Origin: Pseudomonas sp. R-28-1W-6
Lineage (GTDB): Bacteria; Pseudomonadota; Gammaproteobacteria; Pseudomonadales; Pseudomonadaceae
Length of the DNA stretch: 64,000 nt
NCBI RefSeq assembly: GCF_009799925.1
Contig: NZ_WELK01000002.1
Span: forward strand, 657,088 to 721,087
Direction of reading: 5' to 3'
Shown here piece by piece: positions 56,253 through 64,000 of the stretch; the stretch's first letter is position 1, and every line of letters begins with the position of its first letter. Below the pieces are notes generated by a model. The model was not told where the DNA came from and did not search any database. It saw only the letters and a list, made by a program, of their open reading frames with translations. Position numbers and translations under genes: made by a program.

Positions 56253-56621
56253 TTACTTGAGCTCGACTTTGGCGCCAGCTTCTTCCAGAGCCTTCTTGGC
56301 AGCTTCGGCTTCGTCTTTCGACACGCCTTCTTTAACGGCAGCCGGAGCGCCGTCAACTACTGCTTTGGCTTCTTTCAGACCCAGACCGGTCAGTTCGCGA
56401 ACGACTTTGATGACGTTCACTTTCTTCTCGCCGGCTTCAACCAGCATGATGTTGAACTCGGTCTGCTCTTCAGCAACGGCAGCAGCCGGGCCAGCAGCAG
56501 CAACGGTGGCAGCAGCGGCGGTAACGCCGAACTTCTCTTCCATTGCCTTGATCAGTTCAACAACTTCCAGAACGGTTTTCTGGCCGATTGCTTCGATGAT
56601 GTCTTCGTTCGACAGAGCCAT
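56253..56621 (-). CDS. rplL: 50S ribosomal protein L7/L12 (bL12)
   Basis: A 122-residue stalk protein: N-terminal dimerisation domain ([20 protein letters not shown]), Ala-rich hinge ([15 protein letters not shown]) and C-terminal factor-binding domain ([29 protein letters not shown]). Four copies bind L10. It lies 80 bp after rplJ. Confidence 0.98.
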   Translation of the reverse strand: MALSNEDIIEAIGQKTVLEVVELIKAMEEKFGVTAAAATVAAAGPAAAVAEEQTEFNIMLVEAGEKKVNVIKVVRELTGLGLKEAKAVVDGAPAAVKEGVSKDEAEAAKKALEEAGAKVELK

Positions 56622-56701
56622 GACTCTAATTCCTGTATTGGGGGACAGCCTTCGCGGCCATCAAATTAAACAAATTTGCTTGAGAAAAACGGTGCGACGC
56701 C

Positions 56702-57202
56702 TTAGGCGGCAGCAGCTTCTTTCTGGTCGCGAACGGCCGCCAGAGTACGAGCCAGCTTGCTGGTAGCGCCTTGAATCACGCTCATCAGCTGCGAAATGGC
56801 TTCGTCGTAGGTCGGCAGAGTTGCCAGTACGTCGATCTGATTGGCTGCGAGGAACTTGCCCTCGAACGCAGCTGCCTTGATCTCGAACTTGTCCTGACCC
56901 TTGGCGAATTCCTTGAACAGACGAGCAGCAGCGCCCGGGTGTTCGTTGGAGAACGCGATCAGGGTCGGGCCTTTGAACACGTCGTTGAGCACGTCATATT
57001 GAGTGCCTTCAACGGCGCGGCGCAGCAGGGTGTTACGTACGACACGTACATATACGCCAGCTTCGCGGGCCTCTTTACGGAGTCCGGTCATAGCGCCGAC
57101 AGTCACGCCACGGGCATCAGCCACGACAGCGGAAAGACCGGCTTTGGCAGCCTCGTTGACTTCAGCGACGATGGCCTTTTTGTCTTCGAGTTTAATTGCC
57201 AC
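56702..57202 (-). CDS. rplJ: 50S ribosomal protein L10 (uL10)
   Basis: A 166-residue stalk base protein ([41 protein letters not shown]). The start is GTG at 57202 behind AGGAG, matching the family start. With L12 it binds and represses its own leader, whose folded structure lies just upstream. Confidence 0.97.
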   Translation of the reverse strand: MAIKLEDKKAIVAEVNEAAKAGLSAVVADARGVTVGAMTGLRKEAREAGVYVRVVRNTLLRRAVEGTQYDVLNDVFKGPTLIAFSNEHPGAAARLFKEFAKGQDKFEIKAAAFEGKFLAANQIDVLATLPTYDEAISQLMSVIQGATSKLARTLAAVRDQKEAAAA

Positions 57203-57370
57203 GGGTTTACTCCTGGATTACCTGTTCGCCTGGCCGAAGCCGGGCGACGTTTTGGTGTCTGATTCGCTAGGCGAATCGGGAGCACCATCTGCGTAGGCTT
57301 GTGGTTTAAGGCTTGCGCCGCCTACGGTCTTGGATAGCCCCCGCCAGGCAGGGACCCCAATTTTTTCAAG
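57203..57370 (-). ncRNA. L10 leader (autoregulatory mRNA leader)
   Basis: The 200-bp gap before rplJ contains three stems: CGTAGGC/GCCTACG (57292-57298 and 57320-57326), GATTCGC/GCGAATC around TAG (57261-57277), and CGCCTGGCC/GCCGGGCG around GAA (about 57227-57247). The sequence and placement fit the L10(L12)4-binding leader known from gammaproteobacteria. The limits are estimates. A fourth perfect stem (GCCGGCGGA/TCCGCCGGC, 57371-57392) lies closer to rplA. Confidence 0.65.
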
Positions 57371-57403
57371 CCGGCGGATCGCTCCGCCGGCCCATGCCAT
57401 GAC

Positions 57404-58099
57404 TTACGCCTCGAGCGAAGCCTGGTCGATGACCAGACCCGGACCCATGGTGGTGCTCAGGGTCACGCGCTTGACATAGATGCCTTTCGAGGTGGACGGC
57501 TTCAGACGCTTGAGGTCCGACAGCAGGGCTTCCACGTTCTGCTTCAGGTGAGCGGCTTCGAAGCCGACCTTGCCAACAGAGGTGTGGATGATGCCGTTCT
57601 TGTCGGTACGGAAACGTACTTGACCGGCCTTGGCGTTCTTAACGGCAGTGGCCACGTCCGGAGTCACAGTACCGACCTTCGGGTTCGGCATCAGGCCGCG
57701 CGGACCGAGGATCTGGCCCAGCTGACCGACAACGCGCATGGCGTCCGGGGAAGCGATGACCACGTCGTAGTTCAGGTCGCCGGCTTTCATCTCGGCAGCC
57801 AGTTCGTCCATGCCGACCTTGTCAGCACCGGCAGCCAGGGCAGCTTCAGCGCCCGGACCTTGGGTGAACACGGCGACGCGAACGGTCTTACCGGTGCCGT
57901 TCGGCAGTACGGTAGCGCCACGCACGACCTGGTCGGATTTACGCGGATCAACACCCAGGTTGATGGCGATATCGAACGACTCGGTGAACTTGACGGCAGA
58001 CAGTTCGGCCAACAGCTTGGCGGCGTCTTCGAAACCGTATTGCTTGCCGGCTTCGATTTTCTCAGCGATTGCCTTCTGGCGCTTGGTCAGCTTAGCCAT
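57404..58099 (-). CDS. rplA: 50S ribosomal protein L1 (uL1)
   Basis: A 231-residue protein of the L1 stalk ([37 protein letters not shown] is the signature). It helps release deacylated tRNA and, in E. coli, represses the rplK-rplA mRNA. Its ATG overlaps the rplK stop by one base. Confidence 0.98.
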   Translation of the reverse strand: MAKLTKRQKAIAEKIEAGKQYGFEDAAKLLAELSAVKFTESFDIAINLGVDPRKSDQVVRGATVLPNGTGKTVRVAVFTQGPGAEAALAAGADKVGMDELAAEMKAGDLNYDVVIASPDAMRVVGQLGQILGPRGLMPNPKVGTVTPDVATAVKNAKAGQVRFRTDKNGIIHTSVGKVGFEAAHLKQNVEALLSDLKRLKPSTSKGIYVKRVTLSTTMGPGLVIDQASLEA

Positions 58100-58530
58100 T
58101 ACACACCCTCCACGTTGAGGCCCATGCTACGCGCGGAGCCGGCGATGGTACGCACGGCCGCATCCAGGTCAGCGGCAGTCAGATCGGCCTTCTTGGTCTT
58201 GGCGATCTCTTCCAGCTGAGCACGGGTAACGGTGCCAACTTTGACGGTGTTCGGACGAGCGGAACCGCTGGTCAGGCCGGCGGCCTTCTTCAGCAGGACC
58301 GAAGCCGGGGTGCTTTTGGTTTCAAAGGTGAAGCTGCGGTCGCTGTACACAGTGATGATCACTGGAGTCGGCAGACCAGGTTCCATGCCCTGGGTACGGG
58401 CGTTGAACGCCTTGCAGAATTCCATGATGTTCACGCCGTGCTGACCCAGAGCCGGGCCTACGGGCGGCGACGGGTTGGCCTGGGCGGCCTTCACTTGCAG
58501 CTTGATATAAGCGGTAATCTTCTTAGCCAT
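58099..58530 (-). CDS. rplK: 50S ribosomal protein L11 (uL11)
   Basis: A 143-residue protein ([23 protein letters not shown] with the Pro-Pro pair of the thiostrepton-binding domain; [27 protein letters not shown]). It acts at the GTPase centre and in the stringent response through RelA. The gene follows the nusG terminator, so it should have its own promoter, which I cannot identify; two direct repeats lie upstream. Confidence 0.97.
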   Translation of the reverse strand: MAKKITAYIKLQVKAAQANPSPPVGPALGQHGVNIMEFCKAFNARTQGMEPGLPTPVIITVYSDRSFTFETKSTPASVLLKKAAGLTSGSARPNTVKVGTVTRAQLEEIAKTKKADLTAADLDAAVRTIAGSARSMGLNVEGV

Positions 58531-58568
58531 GAGCTACTCCAATTTTGGGTTCAAGCGCCTTGCGGCTC

Positions 58569-58599
58569 CCCAATGACGTACACGTTTATCCCAATGACG
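58569..58599 (-). repeat. Direct repeats upstream of rplK
   Basis: CCCAATGACG occurs at 58569-58578 and 58590-58599, exactly 21 bp apart (two turns of the helix). Both lie between the nusG terminator and rplK, where the rplKAJL promoter should be. An activator or repressor binding site is possible. Confidence 0.55.
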
Positions 58600-58628
58600 A
58601 AAAAACCCCGCAGTCCATGACTGCGGGG
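58600..58628 (-). terminator. nusG terminator
   Basis: CCCCGCAGT and ACTGCGGGG are perfect 9-bp arms with a 5-base loop, followed on the minus strand by six T's. It lies 20 bp after the nusG stop. Confidence 0.92.
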
Positions 58629-58647
58629 TACGGGATGCATTGTCCAG

Positions 58648-59181
58648 TTATGCCTTCTCGACCTGACTGAACTCCAGCTCCACCGGAGTGGAACGACCGA
58701 AAATAAGCACGGCCACGTGGATCCGGCTCTTTTCGTAGTTAACCTCTTCAACCACACCGTTGAAGTCCGCGAACGGACCATCGATGACGCGCACGGTTTC
58801 ACCCGGCTCGAACAGCGTCTTCGGCTTCGGCTTGTCGCCGCTATCGGCAACACGACGCAGAATCGCATCGGCTTCTTTCTCGGTGATCGGCGCCGGCTTG
58901 TCGGCAGTACCACCGATGAAACCCATGACGCGCGGCGTATCCTTGATCAAGTGCCAAGTCGCCTCGTTCATTTCCATCTGAACCAGAACATAGCCGGGGA
59001 AGAACTTGCGCTCGCTCTTGCGCTTCTGGCCATTACGCATCTCTACCACTTCTTCGGTAGGGACCAGAATTTCGCCGAACTCATCTTCCATGCCAGCCAG
59101 CTTGACGCGCTCAATCAACGAGCGCATGACATGCTTCTCGTAACCCGAGTAAGCATGCACAACGTACCAACGCTTAGCCAC
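58648..59181 (-). CDS. nusG: Transcription termination/antitermination protein NusG
   Basis: A 177-residue protein. The NGN domain ([32 protein letters not shown]) binds RNA polymerase; the C-terminal KOW domain ([20 protein letters not shown]) binds Rho or S10. The start codon is GTG at 59181. It lies 9 bp after secE, and a strong terminator follows. Confidence 0.98.
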   Translation of the reverse strand: MAKRWYVVHAYSGYEKHVMRSLIERVKLAGMEDEFGEILVPTEEVVEMRNGQKRKSERKFFPGYVLVQMEMNEATWHLIKDTPRVMGFIGGTADKPAPITEKEADAILRRVADSGDKPKPKTLFEPGETVRVIDGPFADFNGVVEEVNYEKSRIHVAVLIFGRSTPVELEFSQVEKA

Positions 59182-59190
59182 GGGACACCC

Positions 59191-59559
59191 TTAACCGACA
59201 ATCAACGAAACAAGCCAGCCCAGCAGGGAATCCAGACCCCACAGAACCAGCGCCATGACCAGGACCACAGCCACCACGATCAGAGTGGTCTGCGTGGTTT
59301 CCTGACGGCTTGGCCACACAACTTTACGGATTTCGGTACGCGCCTCTTTGGCAAGACCGAAGAAGGCCTGCCCTTTGGCAGTCTGCAGCGCGGCAAAACC
59401 AGCCACAGCAGCCAGCGCCAGCAGAACCAGCACACGATACAGGAGCGGCTCAGCCGAGAAATACTGATTGCCGACCACGCCAGCGACCACCAGAGCGACA
59501 ACAACCAGCCACTTCAGCGAGTCAAAGCGCGAGTCTTTAGCTTCAGCTTTGGCATTCAT
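59191..59559 (-). CDS. secE: Preprotein translocase subunit SecE
   Basis: A 122-residue membrane protein with three predicted helices (about 16-32, 36-55 and 92-116), the longer proteobacterial form. The amphipathic helix AKEARTEIRKVVWPSRQETTQTT before the last membrane segment is the SecE signature. It stabilises SecY (encoded at 32500). It lies 48 bp after tRNA-Trp and 9 bp before nusG. Confidence 0.97.
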   Translation of the reverse strand: MNAKAEAKDSRFDSLKWLVVVALVVAGVVGNQYFSAEPLLYRVLVLLALAAVAGFAALQTAKGQAFFGLAKEARTEIRKVVWPSRQETTQTTLIVVAVVLVMALVLWGLDSLLGWLVSLIVG

Positions 59560-59607
59560 GAGAACAACCCTGTAGAAGAAATGCCAGATCCGCTTATTTC
59601 AGGAATC

Positions 59608-59683
59608 TGGCAGGCCAGGAGGGAATCGAACCCCCAACCTGCGGTTTTGGAGACCGCCGCTCTGCCAATTGAGCTACTGGCCT
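59608..59683 (-). tRNA. trpT: tRNA-Trp (CCA)
   Basis: A 76-base tRNA with encoded CCA. The acceptor arms AGGCCAG/CTGGCCT pair fully and the anticodon loop is CTCCAAA. It lies between tufB and secE, with no terminator on either side, so it is cut out of a longer transcript. The 3' end TGCCAGAT can pair with ATCTGGCA-complement sequence just downstream (59582-59589). Confidence 0.97.
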
Positions 59684-59736
59684 AAAACGAAGTCAGGCCG
59701 ACCATTATGCCGGCCCGACAAGGCTAGATCAACCGA

Positions 59737-60930
59737 TTACTCGACGATCTTGGCAACAACACCCGCGCCAACGGTACGACCGCCTTCGCGAATCGCGAAA
59801 CGCAGGCCGTCTTCCATGGCGATCGGCTTGATCAGGGTAACAACCATTTTCACGTTGTCGCCCGGCATTACCATTTCAACGCCTTCCGGCAGTTCGCACG
59901 AACCGGTTACGTCGGTGGTACGGAAGTAGAACTGCGGACGGTAGCCCTTGAAGAACGGGGTGTGACGACCACCTTCTTCCTTGGACAGCACGTACACTTC
60001 AGCTTCGAACTTGGTGTGCGGCTTGATGGTGCCCGGCTTGGCCAGAACCTGACCACGCTCCACGTCGTCACGCTTGGTGCCGCGCAGCAGTACGCCGCAG
60101 TTCTCGCCAGCACGACCTTCGTCGAGCAGCTTGCGGAACATTTCAACGCCGGTGCAGGTGGTCTTGGTGGTGTCACGCAGACCAACGATCTCGATTTCTT
60201 CCTGGATCTTGACGATACCGCGCTCTACACGACCGGTAACTACAGTACCGCGGCCGGAGATCGAGAATACGTCTTCGATCGGCATCAGGAACGGCTTGTC
60301 GATCGCACGAACCGGCTCAGGGATGTACACGTCCAGGGTTTCAACCAGCTTCTTGACGGCGCTGGTGCCCATTTCGTTGTCGTCCTGACCGTTCAGAGCC
60401 ATCAGCGCGGAGCCGATGATGATCGGAGTGTCGTCACCCGGGAAGTCGTAGGTGGACAGCAGGTCGCGAACTTCCATCTCGACCAGTTCCAGCAGCTCGG
60501 CGTCGTCAACCATGTCGGCCTTGTTCAGGAACACGACGATGTAAGGAACGCCTACCTGACGGGACAGCAGGATGTGCTCGCGGGTCTGCGGCATCGGGCC
60601 GTCAGCAGCGGAGCAAACCAGGATCGCGCCGTCCATCTGGGCAGCACCGGTGATCATGTTTTTTACGTAGTCGGCGTGACCAGGGCAGTCAACGTGCGCG
60701 TAGTGGCGAACGGCCGAATCGTATTCAACGTGAGCGGTGTTGATGGTGATACCGCGAGCTTTTTCTTCCGGAGCGCTGTCGATCTTGTCGAAGTCGACAC
60801 GAGCCGAACCGAATACTTCGGAGCAAACGCGGGTCAGAGCAGCGGTCAGAGTGGTTTTACCGTGATCAACGTGACCAATGGTCCCTACGTTGACGTGTGG
60901 TTTATTCCGTTCAAACTTTTCTTTAGCCAT
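59737..60930 (-). CDS. tufB: Elongation factor Tu, copy B
   Basis: A 397-residue EF-Tu whose protein sequence equals that of tufA (43211-44404). Unlike tufA it starts with ATG (60930). Nucleotide differences from tufA are confined to roughly the first 100 and last 50 bases, while the middle looks identical, pointing to gene conversion. It lies in the tRNA-tufB arrangement: tRNA-Tyr, Gly, Thr before it and tRNA-Trp, secE, nusG after it. A 15-bp hairpin separates it from tRNA-Thr. Confidence 0.98.
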   Translation of the reverse strand: MAKEKFERNKPHVNVGTIGHVDHGKTTLTAALTRVCSEVFGSARVDFDKIDSAPEEKARGITINTAHVEYDSAVRHYAHVDCPGHADYVKNMITGAAQMDGAILVCSAADGPMPQTREHILLSRQVGVPYIVVFLNKADMVDDAELLELVEMEVRDLLSTYDFPGDDTPIIIGSALMALNGQDDNEMGTSAVKKLVETLDVYIPEPVRAIDKPFLMPIEDVFSISGRGTVVTGRVERGIVKIQEEIEIVGLRDTTKTTCTGVEMFRKLLDEGRAGENCGVLLRGTKRDDVERGQVLAKPGTIKPHTKFEAEVYVLSKEEGGRHTPFFKGYRPQFYFRTTDVTGSCELPEGVEMVMPGDNVKMVVTLIKPIAMEDGLRFAIREGGRTVGAGVVAKIVE

Positions 60931-60977
60931 TTTGACCGTCTCCCATCAATGAATTGACCGAGTCACGCTGCCATTAA

Positions 60978-61011
60978 AACAAAGGCAGATATCTGCATAT
61001 CTGCCTTTGTT
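60978..61011 (-). terminator. Perfect 15-bp hairpin between tRNA-Thr and tufB
   Basis: AACAAAGGCAGATAT and ATATCTGCCTTTGTT are perfect 15-bp arms around CTGC, starting 4 bp after the tRNA-Thr CCA end; TTTTAATGG follows on the minus strand. It looks like an intrinsic terminator or attenuator that would limit read-through into tufB, and may also guide tRNA 3' processing. Confidence 0.75.
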
Positions 61012-61015
61012 AAAG

Positions 61016-61091
61016 TGGAGCTCATGAGCGGATTTGAACCGCTGACCTCACCCTTACCAAGGGTGTGCTCTACCAACTGAGCTACATGAGC
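61016..61091 (-). tRNA. thrT: tRNA-Thr (GGT)
   Basis: A 76-base tRNA with encoded CCA; acceptor GCTCATG/CATGAGC, D-arm AGCTCAGTTGGTAGAGC and anticodon loop CTTGGTAAG with GGT. It is the third tRNA of the Tyr-Gly-Thr cluster upstream of tufB. Confidence 0.97.
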
Positions 61092-61117
61092 GAAACACAT
61101 TGCATAAACTGCAAACC

Positions 61118-61191
<74 letters not shown>

Positions 61192-61215
61192 GGAGCTTGC
61201 GGCTCACGCTAAATC

Positions 61216-61300
<85 letters not shown>

Positions 61301-61313
61301 AAAACGAGGCGGC

Positions 61314-61342
61314 ATTCTCAACTCATGCCACCCTACTGTCAA
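61314..61342 (-). promoter_or_regulatory. Promoter of the tRNA-tufB cluster
   Basis: On the minus strand TTGACA (61342-61337), a 17-bp spacer and GAGAAT (61319-61314), followed by a GC-rich stretch (GCCGCC) typical of stringently controlled stable RNA promoters. Confidence 0.85.
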
Positions 61343-61419
61343 GCAATTTCTCAATAAAAACTTGAGGTTAGCAATTTCTGACAGCAACCTTGCAAGGGCT
61401 ACCCTGCAAAGCGGGCGCC

Positions 61420-61448
61420 ATTCTATGCAAACTAACGCGGCATTGCAA
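61420..61448 (-). promoter_or_regulatory. Possible upstream second promoter of the tRNA cluster
   Basis: On the minus strand TTGCAA (61448-61443), a 17-bp spacer and TAGAAT (61425-61420), followed by GGCGCCCGC, a GC-rich discriminator. Its -35 lies inside the 3' end of the SPOR gene. It may add to tRNA-tufB expression. Confidence 0.5.
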
Positions 61449-62109
61449 CGTCTTCGCACGGCATTAATTGATGTTGTAAGTCTTTGAAGTCAGAAGCCAG
61501 TTGCTGCAGCAGGTAATCGTCAGCCAAACGCCGACTCTGCGGGGCTATGCGCACCCAGTAACTGCGCTGCGCCCGGGGCAATTCGCGCAACAACGGCTCG
61601 TATCCGGCATCGATAAGACGCTGCATGACGCTCTGCGCAGAGTCACTGCGCGGAAAAATACCCAGCGAAATACCATTGGCCAGATCGCCCTGGGTGATGA
61701 TGTAACTGTCAATCTTCCGCGCCTGCAGCTCCTTGAGCTGACGCAATGACGCCTGCCGGGAGGCCAGTGGCGCCAGATAGACCCAGTAATCCAGGCCCGC
61801 CGCCGCATCGATACCGCGAACCTCCCCCTGAATATCCAGGGACATCAGCCGCTGCTCGACCTCGCGCGCAGCCCCTTCCTGCTGGAAGCTGCCGAGAAAC
61901 AGGCAGGTTTCAGTAGCAGCCGCGGCCGGCGCAACAGCCGGCTCACGCCGCTGCTGCCTATCGGCCTCGCTGAGCAGGCGAATATCCTGCTGCGCGCCAC
62001 GATAGAGGGACATCGGCTCGACTTCCTTGACCCGCAGAGGTGCCTGCTGTTGGTGCCAGACGTAATAGAAAAGGTTGAGTACCAGCAGGAGCAGGAACAA
62101 CCAGCGCAT
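61432..62109 (-). CDS. SPOR-domain-like membrane protein
   Basis: A 225-residue protein starting at the ATG at 62109 (MRWLFLLLLVLNLFYYVWH), behind GAGG; the earlier TTG was rejected. One N-terminal membrane helix is followed by a periplasmic part with a SPOR-like repeat: CLFLGSFQQEGAAREVEQRLMSL, later GISLGIFPRSDSAQSVMQRLIDAGYEP. SPOR domains bind denuded peptidoglycan at the septum. It lies just after coaX (8 bp) and before the tRNA cluster, as PA4278 does. A cell-envelope role is an inference. Confidence 0.8.
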   Translation of the reverse strand: MRWLFLLLLVLNLFYYVWHQQQAPLRVKEVEPMSLYRGAQQDIRLLSEADRQQRREPAVAPAAAATETCLFLGSFQQEGAAREVEQRLMSLDIQGEVRGIDAAAGLDYWVYLAPLASRQASLRQLKELQARKIDSYIITQGDLANGISLGIFPRSDSAQSVMQRLIDAGYEPLLRELPRAQRSYWVRIAPQSRRLADDYLLQQLASDFKDLQHQLMPCEDVAMPR

Positions 62110-62117
62110 AACAGACC

Positions 62118-62867
62118 TCAAGACAAAGGACAGGCCGCCGCAAGCCCGACAAAAACCAGATCGGCAACCAGGTGCGCCTGCGGCAGCAGTTCACGCACCA
62201 GGGGCGCGTCGCCCCCCGTGAGATAGACGGTGAAATCCTCACCCAGGCACTCATTCGCCAACTCGAGCTGGGTCGACACAAAGCCCCGCAACATCAACGA
62301 ACAGCCTCGCTCCACCGCCTCGGCCGTGGAGCGCCCAGGCAGCAGGCTGCGCGCCGCCTCTTCGGCGGCCGCATCGTCATAACGAATGCGCCGGGTGTGC
62401 GTCCTCAGCTGGTTGCGCATCAGCGGAACCCCCGGACAGATATAGCCACCCAGATGCTCGCCATCGGCAGCGACAAAGTCGGAAGTGACTGCCGTGCCCA
62501 GATCCAGTACCAGACAAGCGCCGCCAGACAACCGGTAGGCCCCCACCAGAGCCAACCAGCGATCCAACCCCAGGCGCGCGTAATCTTCATAGCCATTGCG
62601 CACCCCGGCAAGCTGTTGCGCCGGCCGGGCACAGCAGACCTTGAGCGCAAAAGCCTGCTCAATCGACGCCACCAGGGCATCGGTTTCCTCATCGCTACGC
62701 ACACTCACCAGGCGGCAGTGTCCGGGCAGCGCGCCAGGCACCCCACGTACCGCATCCAGCAACTGCTCGCTGGAACCAACCACCCCGCCGGCGACACCCG
62801 CCTGGCCATCCACAGCCAGCAAGCGCCACTTGATAAAGCTGTTGCCACAGTCCAGCTCAAGAATCAT
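62118..62867 (-). CDS. coaX: Type III pantothenate kinase
   Basis: A 249-residue ASKHA-fold kinase that makes 4'-phosphopantothenate, the first step to coenzyme [17 protein letters not shown] is the phosphate-1 motif with the catalytic Asp, [13 protein letters not shown] is phosphate 2, and [15 protein letters not shown] and YLTGGDA are further family motifs. It overlaps the end of birA by 11 bp, so the two are translationally coupled. Confidence 0.95.
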   Translation of the reverse strand: MILELDCGNSFIKWRLLAVDGQAGVAGGVVGSSEQLLDAVRGVPGALPGHCRLVSVRSDEETDALVASIEQAFALKVCCARPAQQLAGVRNGYEDYARLGLDRWLALVGAYRLSGGACLVLDLGTAVTSDFVAADGEHLGGYICPGVPLMRNQLRTHTRRIRYDDAAAEEAARSLLPGRSTAEAVERGCSLMLRGFVSTQLELANECLGEDFTVYLTGGDAPLVRELLPQAHLVADLVFVGLAAACPLS

Positions 62868-63819
62868 TACGCAACCTCAGGCTCAGCTCACCACCACTGA
62901 ATGACCGCTCTTCACCGGCCACCTCCAGGCGCAGCGCGCCCTGCCGATCGACTCCCAGCACCCGCCCATCGATATGCTGCGGGCCCATTGCGAGGGTCAC
63001 CGCAGCTCCCTGCCAGAGATGAGCCGCCTCCCACTCCTCACGCAGCCCGGCAAAGCCTTCTTGCGCATGGATATCCAGATAGCGCCGCAGACACCGACTC
63101 AGCCGCAGCAGAAGCTCGGTGCGGTCGATCAATTGCCCCGCGTGCTCACGCAGCGAAGTCCAGGGCTGATCGATCTCCACCCGCCCCGGCAGCATATTAA
63201 CGTTGACGCCAATACCAATGACCACCTGGCACGCATCGGCAGGGTCGCCAGCCAGCTCCAACAAGATGCCAGCCAACTTGCGCCCACCTACCAACACGTC
63301 ATTCGGCCACTTCAACCCCGCCTCGGCACACCCCAGCTCTCGCAGCGCGCTCAACACCGCCAGGCCGACGGTCAGACTGAGCCCCTCAAGCGGATAGGCG
63401 CCCCCCTCGATGCGCAGCCCCAGGCTGTAATACAGATTCTCCGCATAGGGACTGATCCAGGCCCGCCCGCGCCGCCCGCGACCACTCTCCTGCCGCTCGG
63501 CCAGCACCAAGAGCGGCGCAGGATGCCCCGTAGCCAGCCGCCGCAGCGCCTCGGCATTGGTCGAATCCAGCGACTCATAGACCAAGGTCGCCCAGCCCAG
63601 CTCGGCGCCGCCGACAGCGATGCGCTCCGCATCCAGCAGCGACAGAGCCGAAGCCAGGCGATAGCCACGCCCACGCACCCGGTAGAGGCTGAGCCCAAGG
63701 TCGCCTTCCAGATGCTGCAGGCGCTTCCACACAGCACTGCGACTCACACCCAGCAGCTGCCCCAGAACCTCACCGGAATGGAATTCGCCATCCCGCAGCA
63801 GTTGCAACACGTCTTGCAT
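62857..63819 (-). CDS. birA: Biotin-protein ligase / biotin operon repressor BirA
   Basis: A 320-residue bifunctional protein. The N-terminal winged helix ([23 protein letters not shown]) binds the bio operator. The ligase domain has the biotinyl-AMP loop [30 protein letters not shown] with the active Lys, and a C-terminal SH3-like domain. It attaches biotin to acetyl-CoA carboxylase. I chose the ATG at 63819 ([11 protein letters not shown]), which fits the family; an ATG pair at 63849/63852 would add 10-11 residues. It is first in the birA-coaX-SPOR operon. Confidence 0.95.
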   Translation of the reverse strand: MQDVLQLLRDGEFHSGEVLGQLLGVSRSAVWKRLQHLEGDLGLSLYRVRGRGYRLASALSLLDAERIAVGGAELGWATLVYESLDSTNAEALRRLATGHPAPLLVLAERQESGRGRRGRAWISPYAENLYYSLGLRIEGGAYPLEGLSLTVGLAVLSALRELGCAEAGLKWPNDVLVGGRKLAGILLELAGDPADACQVVIGIGVNVNMLPGRVEIDQPWTSLREHAGQLIDRTELLLRLSRCLRRYLDIHAQEGFAGLREEWEAAHLWQGAAVTLAMGPQHIDGRVLGVDRQGALRLEVAGEERSFSGGELSLRLRNDS

Positions 63820-63910
63820 TCGAGTCTCGCCTCGCAAAGAGGCAGGCATCATAACGATGCAGGTTGGTGTTGCCTAGAAAAGTACCGACCAGTTTCTGCG
63901 ACGCAAAGAC

Positions 63911-63944
63911 AAACCCCCGACCATCTTTCGATGATCGGGGGTTT
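63911..63944 (-). terminator. rRNA operon terminator
   Basis: AAACCCCCGA and TCGGGGGTTT are perfect 10-bp outer arms with an inner CATC/GATG stem; GTCTTTGCG follows on the minus strand. It lies 7 bp after the 5S rRNA 3' end. Confidence 0.88.
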
Positions 63945-63951
63945 GGGATAG

Positions 63952-64000
63952 GAGCTTGACGATGACCTACTCTCACATGGGGAAGCCCCACACTACCATC
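63952..64000 (-). rRNA. rrf: 5S ribosomal RNA, 3' end (partial)
   Basis: The minus strand reads GATGGTAGTGTGGGGCTTCC, then CCATGTGAGAGTAGGTCATC and GTCAAGCTC, the conserved 3' part of Pseudomonas 5S rRNA. About 49 of the 120 bases are inside the window; the rest of the rRNA operon lies beyond position 64000. Confidence 0.95.

Noticed and set aside
61444..61472. A separate small gene or extra tRNA between the SPOR gene and tRNA-Tyr
   Set aside because: No cloverleaf or coding frame with a start site was found; the region holds only the SPOR 3' end and promoter sequences.

Overview
The window reads as a stretch of chromosome from a Pseudomonas species (Gammaproteobacteria, GC-rich, strongly biased to C/G in third codon positions). 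The proteins closely resemble those of Pseudomonas, and several blocks follow the P. aeruginosa gene order as I remember it: zinc-responsive zrg genes–oprG–epimerase, ssb–MFS–uvrA, the ribosomal/RNA polymerase superoperons, and SPOR–coaX–birA–5S rRNA. It is not a plain copy of P. aeruginosa: bfrA and katA are absent between uvrA and rplQ, and about 17 kb of unrelated genes sits between the oprG block and ssb.

Region 1 (1-6.7 kb): the end of an unidentified gene, a small conserved gene, then a predicted Zur-controlled operon (His-rich ZrgA, ABC ATPase, FtsX-type permease, DUF3299 protein), oprG behind an ANR/FNR-like box, and a pair of NAD(P)-fold sugar-nucleotide genes. Region 2 (6.8-16.9 kb): accessory genes, namely a DUF1302/DUF1329 envelope pair with a divergent AraC regulator, a three-gene exported redox operon (lipoprotein cytochrome c, Tat-exported aldonolactone-oxidase-like flavoprotein, Tat-exported PLP enzyme of the DSD1 type lacking the usual metal ligands), a diguanylate cyclase and a ClpP-like periplasmic protein. 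Region 3 (16.9-24.2 kb): a copper locus, all on the minus strand: DUF2946 protein, OprC copper receptor, beta-propeller protein, Cys/His membrane protein, DUF2933 protein, CopA ATPase with YHS and HMBD domains, and a CopZ-like chaperone with its own near-perfect CueR operator.

Region 4 (24.3-29.2 kb): ssb, an MFS transporter and divergent uvrA. Region 5 (29.3-61.4 kb, all minus strand) is the translation/transcription superoperon: tRNA-Tyr/Gly/Thr, tufB, tRNA-Trp, secE, nusG, rplKAJL, rpoBC, rpsLG, fusA, tufA, the S10 cluster, the spc cluster and the alpha operon. Three small genes absent from ordinary ORF lists or easily missed were placed by hand (rpmJ, rpmD, rpmC start). Consensus sigma-70 promoters can be read before rpsL, rpsJ, rpsH, rpsM and the tRNAs. 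The spc cluster is interrupted between rpsN and rpsH by two terminator hairpins followed by a near-consensus promoter, so rpsH (S8) becomes the first gene of a separate unit. Region 6 (61.4-64 kb): SPOR protein, coaX, birA and the 3' end of a 5S rRNA gene with its terminator.

No insertion sequence, prophage, integrase or CRISPR array is visible. The most interesting unexplained items are the exported cytochrome/flavin/PLP operon, the terminator-promoter junctions inside the ribosomal cluster, an Arg/Asp-rich N-terminal expansion in ribosomal protein uS5, and exact 21-bp-spaced direct repeats upstream of rplK.
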